DNA of 64,000 nucleotides from an uncultured Actinomycetes bacterium (GTDB taxonomy: Bacteria > Actinomycetota > Acidimicrobiia > Acidimicrobiales > RAAP-2), in contig CAIKCI010000012.1 in the NCBI GenBank assembly GCA_903825895.1, positions 1 through 64,000 of the forward strand. The letters are read 5' to 3'. Positions within the stretch are counted from its first letter, which is position 1. Each line of letters starts with the position of its first letter. Positions 1 to 6,660 of the stretch are shown here, one piece after another. Both the position numbers and the translations under genes were made by a program. Below the pieces are notes generated by a model. That model was given only the letters and a program-made list of their open reading frames with translations, did no database searches and had not been told where the DNA came from.

Positions 1-1
1 T

Positions 2-820
2 GAAGTTCAAAGCATTCCCCTGACGTCTGGAAATTCGCCAGGGAGCATCACCTTCGATGGCGCACACGTGTGGGTGGGAACTGGTCAATGGCTCCAGGGC
101 TATCTCGATGAAGTTGATGCCGAGACGGGAACAGTTCTGCAGCACATCGACATCAACACGCAGGGCAATGGTCACTACACCCCGGGATATCTCATCACTG
201 ATGGCAAGTATGTAGTGGGTTCCGTCAGTGGGGTGGCACAGGTTCTTGCCGCCACGGTTCCAACGCCGCTGGCTCCACAATTTGTCTCGGTGACGCCTGG
301 TGACCGTTCGGCACAAATTAGTTGGGATGCTCCTTCTTACGGCGGGACCTCTCCGGTGACTGGCTATGACGTGGTCGCCACGCCGCAAGGTGGCCAAGTT
401 CTCGGTGCGCGTCACCACGGTGCTGGCGCCCAATTTGGAGCAGTACATCCCACGTGTTCTACAACGGGTGCGGGTGGATCTTCCTGCACTTTGTCTAACC
501 TCCAGAACGGAACCACATATTCAGTCAAGGTCACAGCATCGAATGCGAACGGGACTGGCCTCTTTGCCTCTGCGGTGGTAACGCCGGCTGCGCCGACGCC
601 CTCGACGAACTCAGGAGGCTCAGGGAATTCTGGTTCTTCTTCAGGAACGGGTACCTCCTCGCTATCAAGCAGCGCTTCGAGCCCGACCGCTGCGTCAGGC
701 GTAAGTTTGGCTTCGACAGGAAGCAACTTCGCCCCATGGTTCTTGGCGGCTAGCGGGTTGGTCATGAGTGGTGGTTTCGTGATTGCTGTAAGTCGTCGAC
801 GGAGGCGTCACCGGGTATAG
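2..820 (+). CDS. Cell-wall-anchored protein with FN3 domain and LAXTG sortase signal (5' end missing)
   Basis: The frame is open from base 2, so the gene begins before the window; an internal GTG at 68 is not a convincing start. The visible first part looks like repeat units of a beta-propeller-type surface protein. It is followed by a fibronectin type III domain, from about PLAPQFVSVTPGD to SAVVTPAAP. Then comes a Ser/Gly/Thr-rich linker, then SLASTGSNF, a hydrophobic stretch of about 20 residues and an arginine-rich tail (RRRRRRH). LASTG followed by a membrane helix and positive tail matches the LAXTG sorting signal used by class E sortases of actinobacteria, so the protein is probably attached covalently to the cell wall. 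No sortase lies in the window. The ligand or role is unknown. Confidence 0.8.
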   Translation, partial: EVQSIPLTSGNSPGSITFDGAHVWVGTGQWLQGYLDEVDAETGTVLQHIDINTQGNGHYTPGYLITDGKYVVGSVSGVAQVLAATVPTPLAPQFVSVTPGDRSAQISWDAPSYGGTSPVTGYDVVATPQGGQVLGARHHGAGAQFGAVHPTCSTTGAGGSSCTLSNLQNGTTYSVKVTASNANGTGLFASAVVTPAAPTPSTNSGGSGNSGSSSGTGTSSLSSSASSPTAASGVSLASTGSNFAPWFLAASGLVMSGGFVIAVSRRRRRHRV

Positions 821-951
821 GCGAGCGATGACTGCACATACGCATTCACATTTTTGAGATGAGTCACCACTTGTGTTGGATTGGCGTTACGTTGGGCTCT
901 GGATCCCTCGTTGTGCAATCCTCAAAAATATTTGCAGTAATTGGTGCTGTC

Positions 952-1653
952 CTAGCCCACTCGGTGAAGCGGGTACACCGTGACATCTACCGGGTCACCA
1001 ACTAAAACGTACGGTTCGGCATCTACGCGAAAGCCCGCCTTTTCGACAGTTCCTATTCTTGAGAGGAGAAGAGATCCTTCTCGAAGGCGCCACGGGTGAT
1101 GTTCAAGTTCGCCACGAAAGAGCTTTCCTCGACGCGAGGTATAGAGCGCATAGCGTTCAACCAGAAATTGTTCTAGTCCTAATCGCGCTGGCCGAGAATC
1201 GCCCGACTTAATGACAACTTCGAGTTCTGAAAGTGCTGAATCCTCCTGACGTTGGTCGACCCAGTGGATTTGGTTTTCAGTTCGAGTCAGTTGAATCTTC
1301 GCCAATCGATAAGGGAGACCAAATGCGACGTTGGCGGTTTTTACCGCAAGCCAATCATCTGAATCAAGAGTGCAAAACCACACACCGGATTTACCATCGG
1401 GGCCTCGAACATACGTGCGGACATTAACCTCACCGAAATTATTGACACGGAGAAGTTTCGAGAGCAGTGAGAGTGGACCGGGCAATCGTAAGTTCGTCAT
1501 GGAGAAGGGAATGAGCCCGACCCAAGCTTTCCCTTCAAATAAATCTGGCGTCAGGCCTTCAGGCAGAATTGACTGAACCATCGCTGGGTCTACTGGCCAG
1601 TGGCACCATACGATATTGGCCCACGTTTGACGCATCACCGGGAGGCGGTTCAC
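952..1653 (-). CDS. DUF2071 (YqjF-like) family protein
   Basis: 233 aa starting at GTG with AAGGA 7 nt upstream; that Shine-Dalgarno site overlaps the stop region of the preceding gene. The N-terminal pattern (QTWANIVWCHWPVD, then LPEGLTPDLFEGKAWVGLIP) and the central EVNVRTYVRGPDGK and GVWFCTLDSDDW stretches are typical of DUF2071/YqjF proteins, a beta-barrel fold related to acetoacetate decarboxylase. No reaction is established for the family. It lies 10 bp behind a DCC-family thiol oxidoreductase in the same orientation, a pairing often seen for YqjF-like proteins, so the two probably form an operon. Family assignment is firm, function open. Confidence 0.8.
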   Translation of the reverse strand: MNRLPVMRQTWANIVWCHWPVDPAMVQSILPEGLTPDLFEGKAWVGLIPFSMTNLRLPGPLSLLSKLLRVNNFGEVNVRTYVRGPDGKSGVWFCTLDSDDWLAVKTANVAFGLPYRLAKIQLTRTENQIHWVDQRQEDSALSELEVVIKSGDSRPARLGLEQFLVERYALYTSRRGKLFRGELEHHPWRLREGSLLLSRIGTVEKAGFRVDAEPYVLVGDPVDVTVYPLHRVG

Positions 1654-1663
1654 GACAAGGTCC

Positions 1664-2077
1664 TTAGTTTTGAGCCGGCGGTGGGACGCGACACGATGAA
1701 TCGAGAAATCCCAGTCGGACCAACACGTTGGAAATTATTCTGCGATTCTGGCTGACTAGGCGATAGGCGTGATCGTTGACAGCGCAAAACACAGCAACGT
1801 TATTGACCCGCAAGACCCCGCTTCCTATGAGTCCCCACACACCTGGCAAGACACTGAGTGCTTTCGCTACGGCACTTGACCTCAAGTAGGTCGCCCCTGA
1901 TGCATCTCGGACAATGACGGTGTCGGCGAAAGGTAGGTCGCCAGCATCAGGCCAAGAACATTGAGAAGAGGGGTCACTTACGACAAGCTTCGAGCCGTCT
2001 CGTCGATCCAGCCACCTGACACATGCCTGACAAATGCCACAGTCACCATCAAACATTAGGTGCAGGGCTTCGCTCAC
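1664..2077 (-). CDS. DCC-family thiol-disulfide oxidoreductase (DUF393)
   Basis: 137 aa. The N-terminus LMFDGDCGICQACVRWLDRR carries the D-G-D-C-x-x-C signature of the DCC (YuxK/DUF393) family, thioredoxin-like proteins with a CxxC redox pair. The length fits the family (about 120-140 aa). The GTG start has no Shine-Dalgarno site but a TAAGAT hexamer ends 6 nt upstream, so it is probably leaderless. First gene of a two-gene operon with the DUF2071 protein. The physiological disulfide substrate is unknown. Confidence 0.8.
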   Translation of the reverse strand: MSEALHLMFDGDCGICQACVRWLDRRDGSKLVVSDPSSQCSWPDAGDLPFADTVIVRDASGATYLRSSAVAKALSVLPGVWGLIGSGVLRVNNVAVFCAVNDHAYRLVSQNRRIISNVLVRLGFLDSSCRVPPPAQN

Positions 2078-2083
2078 TCATTC

Positions 2084-2089
2084 ATCTTA
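2084..2089 (-). promoter_or_regulatory. -10 element (TAAGAT) of leaderless DCC gene
   Basis: TAAGAT on the minus strand ends 6 nt before the GTG start at 2077; no Shine-Dalgarno site intervenes. Confidence 0.55.
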
Positions 2090-2322
2090 AGGGTGTGGAA
2101 GAAAATTACTATCGTGAAATTGCGCCGGAAGTATCAGGAGTCGGAAAGCTTACGAGGGCGAGAAGAGTGAAATGAGCGTCTTCACAAGGAGGATCGCGGG
2201 CGGAGTAATTGGCTTTATTGACAGTGGCGCCATTTGGTCCTTTGCCTTTTGACTCATGATTGCCGCCCCAACGTTGTCGATCTCAGTCATTCACCAACGC
2301 ATCGGCCTCAACTGCCTTGCAT

Positions 2323-2376
2323 GTGGTCAACGTCGGGCTCAATGAGCATGATTTCCACGTGTCCGACGTTGACCAC
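2323..2376. repeat. 14-bp perfect inverted repeat, 26-bp spacer
   Basis: GTGGTCAACGTCGG (2323-2336) and its exact reverse complement (2363-2376) are separated by 26 bp, ending about 57 bp upstream of the MFS -10 element. It could be a paired regulator site for the exporter or an RNA hairpin. No regulator gene is adjacent. Confidence 0.6.
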
Positions 2377-2433
2377 GATGTTGTGATCTTCGAGAAGCGC
2401 ACCGGAGGGGGCTATCTAGAAACAAGGCGAGAG

Positions 2434-2439
2434 TAAGAT
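2434..2439 (+). promoter_or_regulatory. -10 element (TAAGAT) of leaderless MFS gene
   Basis: TAAGAT ends 7 nt before the ATG at 2447; no Shine-Dalgarno site between. Confidence 0.6.
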
Positions 2440-2446
2440 CACGGCC

Positions 2447-3904
2447 ATGGAAAACACTTCCCCCACAACATCAGTTGGAGACCCTCGTCGGTGGTGGATT
2501 CTTGCTGTGATGTTGACCGCCGAAATTATGGATCTTTTGGATTCGACGATTGTTAATGTTGCGGGACCCTCGCTGAAGCGTGATCTCGGCGTCAGTGCTC
2601 AAGAGCTTCAATGGATTATTGGTGGCTACGCCCTCGCACTGGGAGCGTTCCTCATCCTCGGTGGTCGGCTTGGAGACCGGTTTGGTCGGCGTCAGATGTT
2701 CCTCTTTGGAGTCATCACCTTCACGATCTCGTCTCTTCTTTGTGCGGTTGCGCCGACGACCGGGTGGCTGATTATTTTCCGCTTAGTTGAGGGGGTGGCA
2801 GCGGCAATGTTGCTTCCCCAAGGGTTCGGTTTGATCCGCCAGGCGTTTCCCCCTGCTGAATTCGGAAAAGCCTTTGCAGTGTTCGGGCCGGTTTTTGGAC
2901 TCGGGGGGATTCTCGGGCCGATCATTGGTGGCTTTATTATTCAAGCCAACCTCTTTAATATTGGTTGGCGAATGGTCTTCGTCGTGAATATCCCTATCGG
3001 GATTGTGGCGACAGCACTGGCCTTCGTCATGTTGCCGCGGCAACCGGGCGATCGATCGGTGTCGATTGATCCCCTTGGCGTCGCCCTCGTCGCCACGGCC
3101 GCCGCGCTCCTGGTTCTCCCTCTTATCCAAGGTCAACAAGCGGGTTGGCCCTTGTGGACTTGGCTGTGTTTTCTTGGTTCTGCTCTTGGGTTCGGGATAT
3201 TTGTTCTTCAAAATCGTGCCATCGCCGCAAAAGGGAAGACACCACTGGTGGACCCCGCAATTTTTTCGTACAGCTCGTACACCACAGGGCTCGGCGGCCT
3301 TTTTCTTTTCTTTAGTGGTTTCACGGGGGTTTATCTCGTGGTGACGCTATTTCTCCAGATCGGCCAGGGTTACTCAGCGAGTGGAGCCGCCCTCGGCAAT
3401 ATTCCCATTGCTCTCGGAACAGCGCTTGGAGGGATGTTGAGCGGCGCCGTGTTGGCCGAGAAATTCGGTCGGAAGGTCCTTCAGATTGGTGGAGCACTCC
3501 AAATCGTGGGAGCGCTCGTTCTTCTGATTGGCTTACGAGATGTTGCACATTTTCATCTCTTCCAGATCATTCCGGGAATGGTGATCTCTGGCTTCGGGAC
3601 CGGGCTCGTGGTTGCAGCGCTCTTCGATACCATCATTTCGGCCATCGCTGGGAGCGCCGTGGGCTCTGCTTCGGGTGTGCTTTCGGCAGTACAGTCCATT
3701 GCGTCATCGGTTGGAGTAGCCGTTTTTGGGACGGCATTTTTTGCTGGCGTGACGGATCACAACAGTGCGGTCCTCGGGTTTCGCAACTCGCTGTATATCC
3801 AAATCGCCTTTGTTGCGGTCTTCGTTGGTCTCACCTTTCTCTTGCCAAAAGGGCAAAAACAGAACGCGTGGGAGGACAATGTCGAGGGCCTGCCAGTTAC
3901 TTAA
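2447..3904 (+). CDS. MFS drug exporter, DHA2 (EmrB/QacA) type
   Basis: 485 aa, strongly hydrophobic with about 14 predicted membrane helices, the topology of the DHA2 subfamily. Motif A appears as GGRLGDRFGRRQMF near residues 69-82. D29 in helix 1 (MDLLDSTIVNVAGPSL) is the acidic residue typical of the H+-coupled EmrB/QacA antiporters, and the motif C-like GPVFGLGGILGPIIGG is present. It probably exports a hydrophobic compound or drug with proton influx; the substrate cannot be read from sequence. Leaderless start by a TAAGAT hexamer 7 nt upstream. The inverted repeat at 2323-2376 may regulate it. Its 3' end overlaps a small convergent frame by 8 bp. Confidence 0.85.
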   Translation: MENTSPTTSVGDPRRWWILAVMLTAEIMDLLDSTIVNVAGPSLKRDLGVSAQELQWIIGGYALALGAFLILGGRLGDRFGRRQMFLFGVITFTISSLLCAVAPTTGWLIIFRLVEGVAAAMLLPQGFGLIRQAFPPAEFGKAFAVFGPVFGLGGILGPIIGGFIIQANLFNIGWRMVFVVNIPIGIVATALAFVMLPRQPGDRSVSIDPLGVALVATAAALLVLPLIQGQQAGWPLWTWLCFLGSALGFGIFVLQNRAIAAKGKTPLVDPAIFSYSSYTTGLGGLFLFFSGFTGVYLVVTLFLQIGQGYSASGAALGNIPIALGTALGGMLSGAVLAEKFGRKVLQIGGALQIVGALVLLIGLRDVAHFHLFQIIPGMVISGFGTGLVVAALFDTIISAIAGSAVGSASGVLSAVQSIASSVGVAVFGTAFFAGVTDHNSAVLGFRNSLYIQIAFVAVFVGLTFLLPKGQKQNAWEDNVEGLPVT

Positions 3905-4049
3905 TGTCGGCGATGAATTTCGCTGATGACTCGTGACGTTCGCGTTCGCCTCCACCGCCTGCAGCGGGGAAGGTGAACGACTCTTGCTGCACGTTCAAGA
4001 GTTGAAGATTGAGTTCTTGTTGCGCAGACCCAGCGCACCACGTGCCCAT
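3897..4049 (-). CDS. Small hypothetical protein (50 aa)
   Basis: A 50-codon frame from ATG 4049 to TAA. The translation begins MGTWCAGSAQQELNLQLL and ends in a charged tail, SSAKFIADIK. The composition is protein-like (Gln-rich amphipathic start, TFPAAGGGG hinge, basic/acidic end) rather than shadow-like. TAACGC, close to TANNNT, ends exactly 7 nt before the ATG, so it may be leaderless. It overlaps the 3' end of the MFS gene by 8 bp tail to tail. I do not recognise a family. Confidence 0.35.
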   Translation of the reverse strand: MGTWCAGSAQQELNLQLLNVQQESFTFPAAGGGGERERHESSAKFIADIK

Positions 4050-4143
4050 GCATGTGGCGTTACTCTGCCATCATCACGGGAGAGGTCTTCAACGAGGAAA
4101 AATTCTTTTTGATTTCCTCTTGCCATCGATCGGCCGGCTGGAA

Positions 4144-4308
4144 CTAAGAAACGGGTGCTTCCTCTTTCGACGGGACTTCGGGCCAGGTATCAAAACTGCC
4201 AGAACCCTTCGTGGGCTCATCGCCATTGCCCCTCTGGCGGTTCACCACAAACAACGCCACGCCGGCCACAAGAGTGAGAAGCAGAGAAAGTCGTAAAATA
4301 CGGGCCAT
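4144..4308 (-). CDS. Small single-span membrane protein (54 aa)
   Basis: 54 aa starting MARILRLSLLLTLVAGVALF, one N-terminal membrane helix (about residues 5-22) followed by VNRQRGNGDEP and a short hydrophilic Pro/Glu/Ser tail, so a small integral or anchored protein. The start is chosen because TATTGT lies exactly 7 nt upstream of this ATG, the leaderless signature found across the window; a longer frame upstream lacks support. It is divergent from the leuA leader region, with about 60 bp shared between the two promoters. No family recognised. Confidence 0.55.
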   Translation of the reverse strand: MARILRLSLLLTLVAGVALFVVNRQRGNGDEPTKGSGSFDTWPEVPSKEEAPVS

Positions 4309-4315
4309 AGACCAC

Positions 4316-4321
4316 ACAATA
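4316..4321 (-). promoter_or_regulatory. -10 element (TATTGT) of the small membrane protein gene
   Basis: TATTGT on the minus strand ends 7 nt before the ATG at 4308. Confidence 0.5.
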
Positions 4322-4355
4322 GTCCCTCCGACGAAGGCTCCTTCCTGGGAACCGC

Positions 4356-4361
4356 TATTAT
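4356..4361 (+). promoter_or_regulatory. Candidate -10 element (TATTAT) for the leuA leader transcript
   Basis: TATTAT ends 8 nt before the leader-peptide ATG at 4370, so the leader peptide itself may be made from a leaderless transcript. No clear -35 is visible. Confidence 0.5.
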
Positions 4362-4369
4362 GGGGGGTA

Positions 4370-4405
4370 ATGAGATTGACCACCACATCCCTGCTGCTTC
4401 TCTAG
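4370..4405 (+). CDS. Leucine attenuator leader peptide upstream of leuA
   Basis: ATG to TAG encodes MRLTTTSLLLL, 11 residues ending in four consecutive leucine codons (CTG CTG CTT CTC) directly before the stop. A leader peptide rich in the end-product amino acid, followed at once by a hairpin and then an intrinsic terminator ahead of the biosynthetic gene, is the hallmark of ribosome-mediated attenuation. With scarce charged tRNA-Leu the ribosome should stall on the Leu run and change folding of the downstream RNA. It lies 101 bp upstream of leuA. Confidence 0.85.
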   Translation: MRLTTTSLLLL

Positions 4406-4406
4406 C

Positions 4407-4430
4407 GGCGAGCGCCACATTGCGTTCGTC
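4407..4430 (+). promoter_or_regulatory. Pause/anti-antiterminator hairpin of the leuA leader
   Basis: GGCGAGCGC (4407-4415) pairs with GCGTTCGTC (4422-4430), nine pairs including two G-U, starting just after the leader stop codon, where a stalled ribosome would mask its 5' arm. I could not derive the alternative antiterminator pairing with confidence. Confidence 0.55.
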
Positions 4431-4436
4431 TGATGA

Positions 4437-4469
4437 CCTCCTGACCGCATCGCGGCCAGGGGGTTTTTT
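4437..4469 (+). terminator. Attenuator terminator before leuA
   Basis: CCTCCTGACCGC (4437-4448) pairs with GCGGCCAGGGGG (4452-4463) apart from one mismatch and one G-U, with a 3-nt loop, followed directly by six T residues (4464-4469). It sits between the leader peptide and leuA, so it is expected to stop transcription when leucine is plentiful. Confidence 0.8.
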
Positions 4470-4506
4470 GTTGGGAGACTAAGGGATCGAGAAAAGGATA
4501 TTGGTT

Positions 4507-6186
4507 ATGGGACCATCAACATCACAAGAAGCGGGAGCCATGGCTCACGATCGCTATCAAGCCGTGATGCCCCTCGACCTCGCTGACCGCACGTGGCCCT
4601 CAAAAACGCTGACTCATGCTCCTCGCTGGTGCTCAGTGGACTTACGTGACGGCAACCAAGCATTGATTGAACCTATGGACCCAGAGCGAAAACTCGCCAT
4701 GTTCGATCTTTTGGTCGAAATGGGATTTAAAGAGATCGAAGTGGGATTTCCCTCGGCGTCTCAAACTGACTATGACTTCATGCGAAAGATCATCGATGAA
4801 GATCGCATTCCAAACGATGTCACGATCCAAGTCTTGGTGCAGTGCCGAGAAGATTTGATTCGAAGAACCTACGAATCGATCAAGGGCGCACGTAATGTCA
4901 TTGTCCACTTCTATAACTCAACGTCAACATTGCAGCGTCGGGTCGTCTTTGGATTAGACCAGCAGGGAATCATCGACATCGCCACTACCGCTGCAGCATT
5001 GTGCAAAGAACTCGAAGCAACGATTCCAAAAACGAACGTGGTCTATGAGTACTCGCCTGAGAGCTTTACCGGCACCGAACCTGAATATGCTGTGGCGATT
5101 TGTGAAGCGGTGATGGACGTAATCCAGCCAACACCCGAAAAGCCGTTGATCTTAAATCTTCCGGCCACGGTGGAGCACTACACGCCGAACATCTATGCCG
5201 ACGTCATTGAGTGGTTCTGTCGAACCATCAAGGATCGCCAGTCAGTCGTGATCTCACTCCACCCGCACAACGATCGGGGAACCGGCGTGGCGGCTGCTGA
5301 ATTGGGCGTGTTGGCCGGGGCGGACCGTATCGAAGGCACCTTGTTCGGCAACGGCGAGCGCACGGGCAACGTGGATATCGTCACCTTGGCGTTAAATCTT
5401 TTCTCTCAAGGGGTCGATCCCGAGTTAATGATTACTGACATCGAGAAAATACGACGAGTCTCCGAGTACACCACGCGCATCGGGGTCCATCCTCGCCACC
5501 CCTATGCGGGTGACCTGGTCTTTACTGCATTCTCCGGGTCTCACCAAGATGCCATCAAAAAAGGTGTGGCTGACATCGGCGACGACTACACCACCTGGGA
5601 AGTGCCGTACTTGCCGATTAATCCCAACGACATTGGTCGCACCTACGAAGCGATTATTCGAGTCAACAGTCAATCGGGTAAAGGTGGTGTTGCCTATTTG
5701 ATGGACGCCGAACATGGTCTTGACCTGCCGCGATCGCTGCAGGTTGAGTTTTCAAAGAACGTCCAAAAGATTGCCGAAGGTTCGGGCAAAGAGATCACCC
5801 CCGATCAACTCTGGGAAATCTTCGAAGCGACCTATTTGCCCAACGACGCCAAATATCAACTGCTGTCCACGGAGGTTACGACCGGTTCGGGAAAAACGAC
5901 CGTGTTCGCCCAGATGCTCATCAACGGTGAGCATGTGACGATCAAGGGCGAAGGCAACGGACCGATTGATGCCATGATCACGGGCTTACGCGGTGAAGCA
6001 GGAATCACCTTTGAAGTGAAGAACTACTCCGAACACGCATTGAACTCCGGTTCGGCGGCAACCGCTGTTGCCTACGTGGAAGCTGAAAACGAGAGCGGTG
6101 ACACCTGGTGGGGCGTGGGGATGAACTCGTCCATCCTGGACGCGTCACTTCACGCGGTGGTTTCAGCAGCGAATCGGCTGCCGTGA
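4507..6186 (+). CDS. leuA: 2-isopropylmalate synthase
   Basis: About 559 aa, the long actinobacterial form. LeuA condenses 2-oxoisovalerate with acetyl-CoA, the first committed step of leucine synthesis. The catalytic barrel begins CSVDLRDGNQALIEPMD, with the metal-binding Asp and catalytic Arg, and has the metal-ligand SLHPHNDRGTG. A C-terminal regulatory domain, from about EIFEATYLPNDAK through GSGKTTVFAQML to the end, is the leucine-feedback module. ATG 4507 is preferred over TTG 4501 because AAAGG lies 9 nt before it. Expression is probably controlled by the Leu-codon leader and attenuator directly upstream. The stop overlaps the start of a GNAT gene by 4 bp. Confidence 0.95.
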   Translation: MGPSTSQEAGAMAHDRYQAVMPLDLADRTWPSKTLTHAPRWCSVDLRDGNQALIEPMDPERKLAMFDLLVEMGFKEIEVGFPSASQTDYDFMRKIIDEDRIPNDVTIQVLVQCREDLIRRTYESIKGARNVIVHFYNSTSTLQRRVVFGLDQQGIIDIATTAAALCKELEATIPKTNVVYEYSPESFTGTEPEYAVAICEAVMDVIQPTPEKPLILNLPATVEHYTPNIYADVIEWFCRTIKDRQSVVISLHPHNDRGTGVAAAELGVLAGADRIEGTLFGNGERTGNVDIVTLALNLFSQGVDPELMITDIEKIRRVSEYTTRIGVHPRHPYAGDLVFTAFSGSHQDAIKKGVADIGDDYTTWEVPYLPINPNDIGRTYEAIIRVNSQSGKGGVAYLMDAEHGLDLPRSLQVEFSKNVQKIAEGSGKEITPDQLWEIFEATYLPNDAKYQLLSTEVTTGSGKTTVFAQMLINGEHVTIKGEGNGPIDAMITGLRGEAGITFEVKNYSEHALNSGSAATAVAYVEAENESGDTWWGVGMNSSILDASLHAVVSAANRLP

Positions 6187-6632
6187 CCATTGTTCTTCGT
6201 GACGCTGTCCCCGGTGACGAAGCAGTCCTCCATGAATTCGATCAAGCCTTAGCCACCTTTGAGTCTCTTGACGATGAATTCACGTCAAGCGTCGAGGACT
6301 TTGCCGCCGGGTTGTTTGGCCACGATGCCCCAGCAAAGGCCCTGATCGCCGAGCTTGATGGGGCGATCGTTGGCATGGCCATCTATTGGTTTACGTTCAA
6401 CACTTTTTCCGGCAAGAAAGGGGTCTGGCTTGAAGATCTCTTTGTGCGCGAAGACGCTCGCCGCCAAGGGGTGGCCGATGCCTTGATGGAAGCCTTGCGC
6501 AATCTCAGCCAAGGCCGTCTCGAATGGGATGTGCTCGACTGGAATGAGGGGGCGCTCACGCTCTATCGCAAACTTGGAGCGGAGCCGAATGTGGGTTGGA
6601 CGAAATACGGCTTGCGACCTCATCCCCACTGA
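6183..6632 (+). CDS. GNAT N-acetyltransferase, diamine/thialysine acetyltransferase-like
   Basis: 149 aa from a GTG that overlaps the leuA stop in the ATGA-like arrangement (GTGA), so it is translationally coupled to leuA. The acetyl-CoA-binding motif A is VWLEDLFVREDARRQGVADA, and the C-terminal LEWDVLDWNEGALTLYRKLG is characteristic of the SSAT-like branch that acetylates polyamines or thialysine. The length is normal for SSAT-like enzymes. The physiological substrate, and the reason for coupling to leucine synthesis, are not evident from sequence. Confidence 0.8.
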   Translation: MTIVLRDAVPGDEAVLHEFDQALATFESLDDEFTSSVEDFAAGLFGHDAPAKALIAELDGAIVGMAIYWFTFNTFSGKKGVWLEDLFVREDARRQGVADALMEALRNLSQGRLEWDVLDWNEGALTLYRKLGAEPNVGWTKYGLRPHPH

Positions 6633-6646
6633 GGCCCAAGGGTGCC

Positions 6647-6652
6647 TAGGAT
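6647..6652 (+). promoter_or_regulatory. -10 element (TAGGAT) upstream of adenine deaminase
   Basis: TAGGAT ends 8 nt before ATG 6661. A GAGGA sequence is only 3 nt from the ATG, too close for a good Shine-Dalgarno site, so a leaderless transcript is favoured. Confidence 0.45.
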
Positions 6653-6660
6653 GAGGATCT

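Larger units (their letters stand above)
2078..2446. other. Intergenic region with long inverted repeat and an unassigned short frame
   Basis: 369 bp between the DCC gene and the MFS exporter. It holds the -10 elements of both flanking genes and a 14-bp inverted repeat (2323-2376). A frame open from TTG 2260 to TAA 2436 (58 codons, ending GGGYLETRRE) reads rather like protein but has no Shine-Dalgarno or leaderless signal. It may be a decayed gene end or chance. Confidence 0.4.

Noticed and set aside
4309-4506. T-box element for leuA control
   Set aside because: The region is too short and instead contains a Leu-codon leader peptide with hairpin and terminator, which explains regulation by itself.
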